Below are positions 1 through 7,978 of a stretch of DNA of 21,997 bases, piece after piece. The first letter of the stretch is position 1, and the number at the start of each line of letters is the position of its first letter. Both the position numbers and the translations under genes were made by a program. This stretch comes from DYHD01 sp037445375 (GTDB lineage: Bacteria; Nitrospirota; Thermodesulfovibrionia; Thermodesulfovibrionales; Dissulfurispiraceae): NCBI GenBank assembly GCA_037445375.1, contig JBBIKS010000038.1:1-21997 (forward strand), given 5' to 3'. Under the pieces are notes generated by a model, which had not been told where the DNA came from, made no database searches, and saw only the letters and a program-made list of their open reading frames with translations.

Positions 1-26
1 TTATTGATTGTTAATTTACCAAGGAA

Positions 27-46
27 TGTCAGATTAAGTCTAATCT
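27..46. repeat. Short palindrome downstream of panD
   Basis: Positions 31-46 form a 6-base stem (AGATTA/TAATCT) with a 4-base loop. Positions 27-41 also match 1490-1504 in 14 of 15 bases (TGTCAGATTAAGTCT against TGTCAGATCAAGTCT). There is no strong T-tract on the panD strand, so calling it a terminator would be speculative. It may instead be part of a dispersed sequence. Confidence 0.3.
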
Positions 47-89
47 ATTGCAGATTTAAAATAAACTCAAAAATTGCAACCAAGAAGAT

Positions 90-452
90 TTAAACGATTA
101 AATCAGCACAGGGATTATTGTCTTTGTCGAGTTTTATAATTTTTGGTATAAAATCCTCTATTTGGTCTTCATCAAGCAAGCAGTATGAAAAAATTATTAT
201 CCTATCGCCAACAAGTCCTTTTCGGGCTGTCGGACCATTAAGACAAATTTCTCTTGAGCCCGGCTTTCCGGATATAACATAAGTCTCAAAGCGCTCTCCG
301 TTGTTCATATTACTTATCATAACCTGTTCAAATGGAAGGATGCCCACCAAATCCATTAATTCCTGATCTATAGTAATGCTGCCTTCATATGCAAGATTAG
401 CCTCGGTAACTTTAGCCATGTGAATCTTTGCCCTTAGGAAACTTCTAAACAT
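90..452 (-). CDS. panD: Aspartate 1-decarboxylase (pyruvoyl-dependent)
   Basis: The enzyme decarboxylates L-aspartate to beta-alanine, the precursor for pantothenate and coenzyme A, in the cytoplasm. The 120-residue product has the usual family length and starts MFRSFLRAKIHMAKVTEANL. The proenzyme self-cleaves at Gly24-Ser25 in the YEGSIT motif, and Ser25 becomes the pyruvoyl group. Downstream, NGPTARKG and GDRIIIFSY are typical of the beta-barrel core. The ATG at 452 is preceded by an AGGAG-type site at rather long spacing. No panB, panC or other pantothenate gene lies nearby, so it appears to be transcribed alone. The family assignment is secure. Confidence 0.96.
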   Translation of the reverse strand: MFRSFLRAKIHMAKVTEANLAYEGSITIDQELMDLVGILPFEQVMISNMNNGERFETYVISGKPGSREICLNGPTARKGLVGDRIIIFSYCLLDEDQIEDFIPKIIKLDKDNNPCADLIV

Positions 453-809
453 TTTTATGTCACTCCTGATAATTTATGCTATATGATACTATTCTAACAG
501 TTAAGGACATGATATTTAAATACTAACTTTAAAAATATATGAAAATAACAATAATTTTTTTTTATTTTATAGATAGAGTGCAAAACACTGAATTTTGGTT
601 TTAACTAAAATATTATAACCACAAAATATTCTCTCGAATTAATGAACTTTTTTGTACTCTCTATGTTAAAAGGTGCTAAGTAAATTGTTATTTGATTTAA
701 TTGCATAATTATTATGTTATCTGAGAGTTGTGTTATAATTTTACCCTGATATGTATAATTACTATCAATGCAGGATTTCAGATCACACATCAATTTGGAG
801 GATCTTAAG
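453..809. other. AT-rich intergenic region between divergent panD and the OsmC-family gene
   Basis: No convincing gene is visible here. The region should hold the promoters of both flanking genes. On the plus strand TATAAT occurs at 734-739 and again at 754-759, but neither has a good -35 box at 16-18 bases, so a promoter position cannot be fixed. A 76-codon frame on the minus strand across 605-835 overlaps the OsmC start, has no ribosome binding site and looks like chance. Confidence 0.5.
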
Positions 810-1286
810 ATGGATGAAAAAAAAGAAGAACTCATTGAATCGCTAAAAGGTTATAAAGAAAAGGTCCCAATCATCGAAAAGGCTACCCTTGAATGGGACA
901 AGGAATTTATTTTTATTGGCAGGACCCAAAGGGGGTATGAAATAGAATTTGATGCCAATCTTCAATGGGGCTGTAAACCTACGGATGCTTTGCTTCTTGG
1001 GCTTGCCGGCTGCACAGCAATTGATGTAGTTATGTTTCTACAGAAAATGCATATCGAGATTAGCAATTTTAATATTGATATCACTGCTGAAAGGAATCCA
1101 ACACCGCCGCAGTACTATAAGGCAGTTGAGATGACCCTAAATATTGCTGGGAAGAATGTTGATCCTAAGAAAGTAGAGCGGGCTATCTCTTTGTCACATG
1201 AAAAATATTGCTCCGTATATCATTCTCTAAGGAAGGATATGGTTGTAAAAATAAACTATACCATCAAAGAAGGAAATTCGGTTTAA
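810..1286 (+). CDS. OsmC-family protein (peroxide-reductase fold)
   Basis: This protein belongs to the OsmC/Ohr superfamily, whose members reduce organic hydroperoxides through a pair of cysteines. The two expected cysteines are visible in LAGCTAIDVV and EKYCSVYHSL. The spacing and surrounding residues resemble the generic OsmC/YhfA-like branch more than Ohr proper, so the substrate is unknown. I place the start at the ATG at 810, giving 158 residues, because GGAGG at 797-801 lies 8 bases upstream. The frame stays open to an ATG at 768, but those 14 extra codons would overlap this ribosome binding site and have no family counterpart. It is a single gene, divergent from panD. Family confidence is high and function confidence moderate. 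Confidence 0.88.
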   Translation: MDEKKEELIESLKGYKEKVPIIEKATLEWDKEFIFIGRTQRGYEIEFDANLQWGCKPTDALLLGLAGCTAIDVVMFLQKMHIEISNFNIDITAERNPTPPQYYKAVEMTLNIAGKNVDPKKVERAISLSHEKYCSVYHSLRKDMVVKINYTIKEGNSV

Positions 1287-1325
1287 ATAGTGCCTATTTA
1301 TAAACTGCTTGCAACTCTTTTCTGC

Positions 1326-1383
1326 CATTTCGATCAGAGCGAGAAATCTTCAATTTTCAAGATTCCACCCTTCAGTTGGAATG
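1326..1383. repeat. Dispersed palindromic repeat, copy A
   Basis: It runs from CATTTCGATCAGAGCGAGAA to GTTGGAATG. It is the reverse complement, at about 80 percent by eye, of the copy at 18578-18636. The ends (CATTTCGA / TTGGAATG) are imperfect inverted repeats, so the transcript would fold into a long hairpin. Diverged relatives lie at 13160-13244 and 17082-17128. Confidence 0.7.
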
Positions 1384-1580
1384 TTAAGGTCAATCATGAA
1401 GATTGCCGGCATTAGTGAAGATAAATTATGAGGCGGAAGAAAAAATGATAGGGTACAACTTACAGGTGGCATGATAAAAAAAGGGGAACTGTCAGATCAA
1501 GTCTTGAAAAGTACAACTAACATCTCGCAACAAAACTTAATAACTTCAATAAGTTAATGCAATAAAACCGTTCTTTTTAG

Positions 1581-1655
1581 AAGGGAATATTCGATATAAA
1601 TTTTAGTTCCTATTGAGTGGAACATTATACTACTTTCAATTCGAAAAATTCCCTT
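1581..1655. repeat. Nested inverted repeat at the 3' end of the AarF-like gene
   Basis: The outer arms AAGGGAATATTCGA (1581-1594) and TCGAAAAATTCCCTT (1641-1655) pair almost completely. Inside is a smaller stem, GTTCC/GGAAC, around 1606-1624. The right arm ends one base before the stop codon at 1657-1659. There is no clear T-tract, so it may be a weak terminator, a 3'-end stabilising structure or a repeat remnant. Confidence 0.45.
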
Positions 1656-1656
1656 T

Positions 1657-3354
1657 TCAGAGCCTTCCTGAGCGTATAATAGAGATTATCAGCCATACAC
1701 CGAGCAGAAAGGCAAATCCAAATGAAATTAACCCAAAAAATGAAAAACCGAATATTCTCGGTTCAACGCCTGCTGCATGAAGTATTGCAGAACTTAGAAT
1801 TATGGAACTTACAACCATAGCAAAGGCTATTCGATTGCTCGCCTTATCCATATCTCTTATAAAGTCCGGGAGATTTACATGAAACATCTTGACCTGAATG
1901 TCGTCTTTCAGCGCCTTTTTAAGGAGCTTTGTCATACTTCTCGGGAAATAAAATACAAAATCGCCAATGTCCGTAACATTCTTTTTAGCCTTTTCATAAA
2001 GTTGAGATGGGCTTATTTGTTTCATAACGATTTTTGATGCATACGGCTCTGCTTCGGCAATAAAGTCAAGTTGGGGATTGAGCTGTCGGGCTAAATTTTC
2101 GAGTATCAAAAGTGTCTTGTCTATCAACAATAGATCGGAAGGTATCTTGAGATTATACCTTGTTGCAAGGCGAATGAGCGTTTCAACATATTGTGCAAAA
2201 TTTATCTGCTGCAGCTTGAGTCCATAGAGTGGCTCTAATAGGTCTCTGATATCTGCCTTGAACTCTCTTTTGAAAGACTCAATATCTATATCGTCAGGCA
2301 CTATGCCTAATTCAATATACTGGTCAATCAGACGGTCAAAATCCCTGTCCATAATAGCAATAAAGGTATTTGCCATTATCTCCTTAAGTTCATCAGAGAC
2401 CCTGCCGACAATGCCAAAATCAAGAAAACAGATAACACCATCAGTCCTTACGAGGATGTTGCCAGGATGAGGGTCGGCATGAAAAAAGCCATTCTCTAAT
2501 ATCTGTTTGAAGTATAAATCAATGCCGACCTTGGCGAGTCTTGCCCGGTCAAGCCCCATTTCATCTATTGCCTTTATGTTGTCAATCCTTACACCCACTA
2601 TCATCTCCATTATTAGAACCTTTTCAGTGGTATATTCTGGATAAATCCTGGGGATATAAACATCAGGGTTTTTTTCGAAATCGCTCCTAATCCTCATACA
2701 ATTCCTTGACTCGGTTACAAAGTCAAGTTCCTTTATAACTGTTCTGGAGAATTCTTCAACGATACCTATAGGGTTAAAAAATCTGCTTTCAGGGACATAT
2801 TTAAAAAGAAGGCGGGCAATAGTATCTAATATATTAAGATCGGACTCGATTATTTCTCTTATCTCTGGTCTCTGAACCTTGACTACTACAGATGTTCCAT
2901 CCCGCAAAACAGCCTCATGCACCTGAGCAATAGAAGCCGCTGCTATCGGGGTATTTACAAACTTAATGAATATGCTATCGAGAGGTTTTTTAAGCTCATC
3001 CTCAACTATATTTTTTGCATCATTAACATCGAATGGTGGCACTTCATCTTGAAGTTTCTTAAATTCATTAGCATATTGTGCTGTGATTAGATCAGGGCGG
3101 GATGAAAGAAGCTGTGCCAGTTTGATAAATGAAGGTCCTAATTCTGAAAAAGCCAATCTAAGCCTTTCTGGAACTGTAGGACCCTTAAGGGCAGGCCATG
3201 CTCCAAATGACCTTAATCTTTTTTTAAATGGTATATACCTGCCAAGTTGAATCTGGTCAATTATCTGTCCAAAGCCATACTTGAGAAATACATTAATAAC
3301 CTGTTGGAGTCTTTTTGCAGATTTAAATTTTCTTGTAAGATTTCCAATATCCAC
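1657..3354 (-). CDS. AarF/UbiB (ABC1) family kinase-like protein
   Basis: This is an atypical protein-kinase-like ATPase of the ABC1/UbiB/COQ8 family, associated in characterised members with ubiquinone or other isoprenoid-lipid metabolism. The 565-residue length is normal. The expected order is visible: the N-terminal family helix FIKLAQ (KxGQ-like, 77-81), the Ala-rich nucleotide loop AAASIAQVHEA (138-148), the ATP lysine K159 in VVVKVQRPE, the catalytic loop FHADPHPGN (291-299) and the DFG motif at 312-314. Two hydrophobic segments in the last 70 or so residues should anchor it in the inner membrane. In the KxGQ signature the glycine is alanine (KLAQ). The gene follows a phasin-like gene on the same strand after a 236-base gap. 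The substrate is unknown. No other quinone gene is nearby. Confidence 0.93.
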   Translation of the reverse strand: MDIGNLTRKFKSAKRLQQVINVFLKYGFGQIIDQIQLGRYIPFKKRLRSFGAWPALKGPTVPERLRLAFSELGPSFIKLAQLLSSRPDLITAQYANEFKKLQDEVPPFDVNDAKNIVEDELKKPLDSIFIKFVNTPIAAASIAQVHEAVLRDGTSVVVKVQRPEIREIIESDLNILDTIARLLFKYVPESRFFNPIGIVEEFSRTVIKELDFVTESRNCMRIRSDFEKNPDVYIPRIYPEYTTEKVLIMEMIVGVRIDNIKAIDEMGLDRARLAKVGIDLYFKQILENGFFHADPHPGNILVRTDGVICFLDFGIVGRVSDELKEIMANTFIAIMDRDFDRLIDQYIELGIVPDDIDIESFKREFKADIRDLLEPLYGLKLQQINFAQYVETLIRLATRYNLKIPSDLLLIDKTLLILENLARQLNPQLDFIAEAEPYASKIVMKQISPSQLYEKAKKNVTDIGDFVFYFPRSMTKLLKKALKDDIQVKMFHVNLPDFIRDMDKASNRIAFAMVVSSIILSSAILHAAGVEPRIFGFSFFGLISFGFAFLLGVWLIISIIRSGRL

Positions 3355-3398
3355 AGACTAATCCTAAATAACCCAAATAATGCGATTAACTCTAAAAA

Positions 3399-3562
3399 AG
3401 CAGGCATGGATACCAGAAAAACCTTTGTCCTGAAACACCTTGAAGATGCAATGCTGCAATCCCTGATTGAATATTTTTATACAACCCAGATTGCCCAAAT
3501 TACAGCGTTGCATAAAGATAATCCTGTTGAATACAAAGGATTTGAGGTTATTTATGCCTGCT
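3399..3562. repeat. Possible short inverted-repeat-bounded segment
   Basis: AGCAGGCAT at 3399-3407 is repeated in inverse orientation at 3554-3562. The similarity extends inward to 13 of 16 bases. The 164-base segment fills most of the gap between the phasin-like and AarF-like genes. It could be a relic mini-element or coincidence. Confidence 0.25.
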
Positions 3563-3576
3563 ATATAAAAAACTAA
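3406..3576 (+). CDS. Doubtful small ORF, 56 residues
   Basis: A plus-strand frame from ATG 3406 encodes a 56-residue, mostly helical-looking peptide with no recognisable domain. Its codon choice looks fairly normal for coding sequence and nothing is encoded opposite it. However, it has no clear ribosome binding site, runs against both neighbours and begins inside the inverted repeat at 3399. The reading frame is open upstream of the ATG, so it could be a fragment of a longer lost gene. Low confidence. Confidence 0.2.
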   Translation: MDTRKTFVLKHLEDAMLQSLIEYFYTTQIAQITALHKDNPVEYKGFEVIYACYIKN

Positions 3577-3590
3577 TTCCATTTTTTGAG

Positions 3591-3908
3591 TTAACCCTTG
3601 TCGCTTTCTTTTTGTGTTTTCTCAAGCATATCAATTCTCGCAGAAAGACTCTCTACCTTCTTGTGCAAGGCATCGAATTCCTCCTTAGCAGGTATATTCA
3701 TCTTTTCTAATGTTTTAGTGACAATTTCAGACAAATCACCCCTGAGATCAGATGTGCTGCGGTCTGCTTTTTCTGTCCATTCCTTGATTATTTTAGCTCC
3801 TTGAGATTCGCTTAACTCCCCTCTTTTTACGAGTTCATCAATAGATTCCTTGATTTTTTCCTGAGCGCCAAGCCCAGCCAACAGTATATTTCTTACAAGA
3901 TCGAACAT
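3591..3908 (-). CDS. Phasin-like coiled-coil protein (PHA synthesis regulator type)
   Basis: This small cytoplasmic protein resembles the polyhydroxyalkanoate granule-associated / PhaF-type phasins. It starts MFDLVRNILLAGLGAQEKIK, a short hydrophobic helix. A region rich in Glu, Lys and Ser follows (GELSESQGAKIIKEWTEKAD), and the C-terminal third is a heptad-like coiled coil (residues about 75-100) with a charged tail. I chose the ATG at 3908 (105 residues). A GTG at 3923 is also in frame, but the AAGGTGG sequence upstream lies at a better distance from 3908. The gene lies 43 bases after alaS. No PHA synthase is present, so a role in granules is not shown. A general scaffold or membrane-adjacent role is equally possible. 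Confidence 0.75.
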   Translation of the reverse strand: MFDLVRNILLAGLGAQEKIKESIDELVKRGELSESQGAKIIKEWTEKADRSTSDLRGDLSEIVTKTLEKMNIPAKEEFDALHKKVESLSARIDMLEKTQKESDKG

Positions 3909-3951
3909 AGCTATAATCACCACCTTTATTAGATTACATATTTAAGGGGGA

Positions 3952-6591
3952 TCAACCCTTCTTATTCTTAATTAAATCATACACCGATTCAAGAGCCTTG
4001 TCGAGCAGAGATGGGTCTTCAAGTTTGGAGATGCCGCCTTGAGCCATGTCTGCCTTGCCTCCGCCCTTTCCGCCGGCAATCTGGGCGGTCTCCTTGAGAA
4101 TGTTGCCGGCATGATAGATGCTAGTAAGGTCTTTTGTAACCATCGCAACAATTGAAACCTGAGAGTCTTTTGTGGATGCAAGCACAATAATACCAGAACC
4201 TATTCTATCCCTAACATTATCGGCAAGTATTCTTAAATCCCTTTGTTCGAGGTTATCGGCTTTGCATGATATAACCTTGACACCATTAATATCTTTGGTC
4301 TTTTGCACAATGGATGCCGAAATATCAGAAGCAATTTTTGCCTTAAGAGATTCTATTTCCTTTTCCTGCTCCTTAAGTTCTGAAATAAGCCTCTCAACTC
4401 TTTCATAAGGGTTATCTGACTTCAATATCTCAGAGATTCTACCCAATTCATCACTTACGCTTCTGAGATAATTTAAGGCAGCAACGCCACTTAATGCCTC
4501 TATTCTTCTGATACCAGAGGCGATGCTGCTTTCAGAGGAAATTATGAACAGCCCGATATCGCCTGTTGCCTTACAATGAGTCCCACCGCAAAGTTCTGCA
4601 CTCACCCCCGGCACCTTTACGACCCTCACCTGTTCGCCGTATTTTTCCCCAAAAAGCGCTGTTACGCCAGACTTCAGTGCATTCTGTATATCGGTTACCT
4701 CTGTTTGAATGGGTATATTGTGAAGTATTTTCTCATTTACCAGATTCTCTATCTCGCTTATCTCGGTTTTATTAAGGGAATGAAAATGAACGAAATCAAA
4801 ACGGAGTCTTTCCGGTGAGACGAGTGAGCCTGCCTGTTTGACATGTTCTCCTGCAACCTCCCTCAGAGCAGTGTGAAGGAGATGGGTTGCGGTATGATGT
4901 CTTGCTGTAGCTTGTCTTTTTTCAATATCAACGATACAGTGCACCTTGTCCCATATCTTAAGTGCGCCCCTCCTAATTATCGCAAAGTGGCTGTGCAGTC
5001 CCAATTCTTTCTTTGTATCATAAACCTCGGTCTCAGCATTATCTCCATGTAAGTATCCTGAATCGCCCACCTGCCCGCCTGATTCCCCATAAAAAGGCGA
5101 GACATCAAGGAATATCTCGACCTCATCCCCTTCCCGAGCTTCTAATGCCATTCTGCCATTTTTCAAGATAGCCTTAACAGTAGATTTTGATTCCAACGAA
5201 TCATAACCAATGAATACCGTCTCGCCAATCTCGGCTTGAAGCTCCCTATAAATAGATGCAATAGCCTCATCTTCTCCAACCCATGAAGCCCTAGCACGTT
5301 CCCTTTGCAATTCCATTTCCTTGTTGAATCCGTCTTCATCCACGACCATATGATTATCGAGGGCAATGTCTTTTGCAAGGTCAAGGGGGAAACCGAATGT
5401 ATCATAAAGCTTAAACACTTCGAAGCCGGGGATAATCTTATTGCCCCTTTTCTTAAGACCATCCACGACTTCATCCATTATCTTTACTCCTTGTTCAAGT
5501 GTCCTTGAAAATCTCTCCTCCTCAAAAATCAGTAGTTTTGATATCCTTTCCCTTTCTTGCACAATTTCAGGATATACATCGCCCATTGATTCCACAACTG
5601 AGTCTATAAGCTTATATAAAACCGACCCTTCAAGACCCAATGTCTTTGCGTGTTTTGATGCCCTCCTTATGATCCGTCTAAGCACATACCCCCTTCCTTC
5701 ATTTGAAGGCATAAGCCCCTCCGCAAGCAGGAAGGTAATAGCCCTGATATGGTCTGCAATGACCCTTATTGATATATCAGTTTCAGAATTGGTTTTAAAT
5801 CGCACATGGGATAGGGACTCAATTGATGAAATAATCGGCGCAAATACATCAATCTCAAAATTGCTCTTCTTGCCTTGAAGTATAGCGGTTATCCGCTCAA
5901 GACCCATGCCAGTATCAATGCTCGGCTTAGGCAGAGATATGAGATTGCCCGATTCTTCTCGGTTATATTGCATAAAGACGAGATTCCATAGCTCCAAGAA
6001 GCGGTCGCAATCGCAGCCTATTTTGCAGTCTGGCTTCCCGCAGCCTGCATCTTCGCCCTGATCGATAAGTATCTCAGAGCATGGTCCGCACGGACCTGTA
6101 TCACCCATCCTCCAGAAATTATCCTTTTCTCCTAACCTAACTATCCTATTGGAAGGTATGCCGGTAAGCCTCTGCCATAATTCCTCTGCCTCGTCATCCT
6201 TCTCAAAAACTGACACCCACAGCTTCTCAGGGGGCAGCTTGAACCATTCAATAAATAGTTCCCATGCAAAAAGAATCGCATCTTTCTTAAAGTAATCGCC
6301 AAAAGAGAAGTTGCCAAGCATCTCAAAAAAAGTATGATGCCTTGCGGTATGACCGACATTTTCGAGATCGCTGTGCTTTCCGCCAGCCCTCATACATTTC
6401 TGAGCAGTTGCAGCCCTTGAATAATTCCTTATATCATTGCCTAAAAAAACATCTTTAAACTGAACCATCCCAGCAGTCGTAAAAAACAGAGATGGGTCAT
6501 GCTTAGGCAGAAGAGAAGAACTTTTCACTACTTCATGGCCTTTCGACTTGAAAAACTCTAAAAAGGCGTTTCTGATTTCCGCTATGTTCAT
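3952..6591 (-). CDS. alaS: Alanine--tRNA ligase
   Basis: The enzyme charges tRNA-Ala with alanine and edits mischarged Ser or Gly. At 879 residues it is full length. The N-terminal class II catalytic core includes FFTTAGMVQFKDVFLG (37-51) and HTFFEMLGNFSFGDY (86-100). A cysteine cluster at 184-195 ends in GCDCDRF, as in many bacterial AlaRS. The editing domain has its zinc ligands in HHTATH (H566, H570) and CGGTH (C668, H672). The C-terminal DHHA1-type glycine-rich segment GGKGGGKADMAQGG is intact. AGGAG six bases before the ATG lies inside the end of the preceding lipoprotein gene, and only 2 bases separate the two genes, implying translational coupling. The recA-to-alaS order is common in bacteria. 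Confidence 0.98.
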   Translation of the reverse strand: MNIAEIRNAFLEFFKSKGHEVVKSSSLLPKHDPSLFFTTAGMVQFKDVFLGNDIRNYSRAATAQKCMRAGGKHSDLENVGHTARHHTFFEMLGNFSFGDYFKKDAILFAWELFIEWFKLPPEKLWVSVFEKDDEAEELWQRLTGIPSNRIVRLGEKDNFWRMGDTGPCGPCSEILIDQGEDAGCGKPDCKIGCDCDRFLELWNLVFMQYNREESGNLISLPKPSIDTGMGLERITAILQGKKSNFEIDVFAPIISSIESLSHVRFKTNSETDISIRVIADHIRAITFLLAEGLMPSNEGRGYVLRRIIRRASKHAKTLGLEGSVLYKLIDSVVESMGDVYPEIVQERERISKLLIFEEERFSRTLEQGVKIMDEVVDGLKKRGNKIIPGFEVFKLYDTFGFPLDLAKDIALDNHMVVDEDGFNKEMELQRERARASWVGEDEAIASIYRELQAEIGETVFIGYDSLESKSTVKAILKNGRMALEAREGDEVEIFLDVSPFYGESGGQVGDSGYLHGDNAETEVYDTKKELGLHSHFAIIRRGALKIWDKVHCIVDIEKRQATARHHTATHLLHTALREVAGEHVKQAGSLVSPERLRFDFVHFHSLNKTEISEIENLVNEKILHNIPIQTEVTDIQNALKSGVTALFGEKYGEQVRVVKVPGVSAELCGGTHCKATGDIGLFIISSESSIASGIRRIEALSGVAALNYLRSVSDELGRISEILKSDNPYERVERLISELKEQEKEIESLKAKIASDISASIVQKTKDINGVKVISCKADNLEQRDLRILADNVRDRIGSGIIVLASTKDSQVSIVAMVTKDLTSIYHAGNILKETAQIAGGKGGGKADMAQGGISKLEDPSLLDKALESVYDLIKNKKG

Positions 6592-6593
6592 TC

Positions 6594-6938
6594 TTACTCC
6601 TGTTTTATTGTTCTTTCAGAATCAGGGATTACATAAATCAGCTTGCCATCAGCAAAAAAAAGTCTCCTATTTTCAAATATGCGGGCAGTCGTATATATCC
6701 ACTCCTCTCTTTGCTTTCCATCCATTGGCTCCAAGGTTCTTATAGTGTTCGGAGAACCCCATGCATATCTTACCTGCTGAGTGGTCATGCCGAGTGCAAC
6801 TTCGCCCTTTATAATCTTTTCCTGAATCTCCAGCGGATAACCTTTTATCTCATCACTTGTGAATCTGATCGGCGTCGAAACGCACCCATAAGAAAACAGA
6901 ACTATCATGAGCAGAAGCCCACACAATAACCTTCCCAT
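6594..6938 (-). CDS. Small putative lipoprotein with BamE-like motif
   Basis: The 114-residue protein has a hydrophobic N-terminus (residues 4-18) ending in SYGC, where Cys19 could be lipidated. The -3 position is Ser rather than the usual Leu, so the lipobox is not ideal. The mature part contains GMTTQQVRYAWGSPNTI, which matches the GMT-x-x-x-V-x-x-x-x-G-x-P core of SmpA/OmlA (BamE)-type lipoproteins. It then has WIYTTARIFENRRLFFADGKL, also in the style of that fold. It sits between recA and alaS with 2-base gaps on both sides. An AGGAGG site for it lies within the 3' end of recA, in the position often held by recX in other bacteria. The function is not established; outer-membrane maintenance is one guess. 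Confidence 0.75.
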   Translation of the reverse strand: MGRLLCGLLLMIVLFSYGCVSTPIRFTSDEIKGYPLEIQEKIIKGEVALGMTTQQVRYAWGSPNTIRTLEPMDGKQREEWIYTTARIFENRRLFFADGKLIYVIPDSERTIKQE

Positions 6939-6940
6939 TG

Positions 6941-7954
6941 TTAAATTCCTCCTTTTTCAATAATTTTTTTTTCGTTACCCTCTATAATCTTTTGTTCTAT
7001 TTCTGATGCAGTCTCTGGATTATTCTTCAGATATTCCCTTACATTATCTCTTCCCTGACCGATTCTAATGCCTTTATAACTATACCACGACCCGGCTTTT
7101 TCTATTATATTCTTATCAACCCCCAGATCAATGATTTCACCCACTCTTGAGATTCCTTCATTAAAATATATATCAAACTCTGCCTGCCTGAAGGGGGGAG
7201 CTACCTTGTTCTTTACAATCTTTACTCTGACCCTTCCGCCTATAATCTCCTGCCCTTCCTTCAGGCTGTCAATCTTTCTGATATCGAGCCTCATAGATGA
7301 GTAAAATTTAAGAGCCGTGCCTCCAGTTGTAGTTTCAGGATTTCCAAACATGACACCTATCTTCATCCTGATCTGATTTATAAATATAACGGTTGTCATT
7401 GACTTGGAGATTGCAGCAGTGAGCTTTCTTAATGCCTGACTCATGAGCCTTGCCTGCAGTCCGGGGAGTGAATCACCCATATCTCCCTCAATCTCTGCTT
7501 TAGGAACAAGTGCAGCAACTGAGTCAACCACGATAATATCTACTGCCCCGCTTCTGACAAGCGCTTCCGCGATTTCCAGTGCCTGCTCACCTGTATCAGG
7601 CTGGGAGACTAAAAGCTCTTCGAGTTTAACGCCCAATCTTGAGGCATAATTAACATCAAGCGCATGCTCTGCATCAATGAATGCAGCAATACCACCCAAT
7701 TTCTGAGCTTGCGCTATGGCATTTAAAGCAAGCGTGGTCTTTCCAGAGGACTCAGGTCCATATATCTCTACTACCCTTCCTCTTGGAAATCCGCCAATGC
7801 CAGTAGCTATGTCTAAAGTTAGAGAGCCTGTGGGAATTACTTGAACACCTTCAGTTATGTCTGCCGCACCGAGTCTCATAATAGTACCCTTGCCAAAGCT
7901 TTTCTCGAGCTGCGATATAGCCGCATCCAAGGCTTTTATTTTATCCATATTCAT
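6941..7954 (-). CDS. recA: Recombinase RecA
   Basis: RecA is the ATP-dependent strand-exchange protein for homologous recombination and the coprotease for SOS induction. The 337-residue product has the Walker A GPESSGKT (66-73), the AFIDAEHALD segment with the catalytic glutamate, Walker B DIIVVDSVAAL, and the L2-region sequence QIRMKIGVMFGNPETTTGG. It is slightly shorter than E. coli RecA, with a short acidic tail. GGAGG precedes the ATG at 7954; a second ATG two codons later (7948) is also possible. The gene lies in a tight minus-strand cluster, 24 bases after thpR. I found no LexA-box-like palindrome directly upstream, consistent with expression from the upstream operon promoter. Confidence 0.98.
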   Translation of the reverse strand: MNMDKIKALDAAISQLEKSFGKGTIMRLGAADITEGVQVIPTGSLTLDIATGIGGFPRGRVVEIYGPESSGKTTLALNAIAQAQKLGGIAAFIDAEHALDVNYASRLGVKLEELLVSQPDTGEQALEIAEALVRSGAVDIIVVDSVAALVPKAEIEGDMGDSLPGLQARLMSQALRKLTAAISKSMTTVIFINQIRMKIGVMFGNPETTTGGTALKFYSSMRLDIRKIDSLKEGQEIIGGRVRVKIVKNKVAPPFRQAEFDIYFNEGISRVGEIIDLGVDKNIIEKAGSWYSYKGIRIGQGRDNVREYLKNNPETASEIEQKIIEGNEKKIIEKGGI

Positions 7955-7978
7955 TTTTCCTCCATCCTGAAATTTATT

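Larger units (their letters stand above)
1287..1656. other. Gene-poor spacer between convergent genes, with decayed repeats
   Basis: No coding frame is supported. The region holds a degenerate palindromic repeat (1326-1383), a motif at 1490-1504 resembling 27-41, and a nested inverted repeat at 1581-1655. The two flanking genes converge on it. The composition looks like eroded mobile or repeat DNA. Confidence 0.5.

Noticed and set aside
605..835. 76-codon minus-strand frame upstream of the OsmC-family gene
   Set aside because: No ribosome binding site, low-complexity AT-rich translation, and overlap with the ribosome binding site and start of the OsmC gene.
3364..3582. 72-codon minus-strand frame between the phasin-like and AarF-like genes
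   Set aside because: Cys- and Phe-rich translation without any recognisable pattern. It runs through the inverted-repeat segment, and the plus-strand frame over the same bases looks more coding-like.
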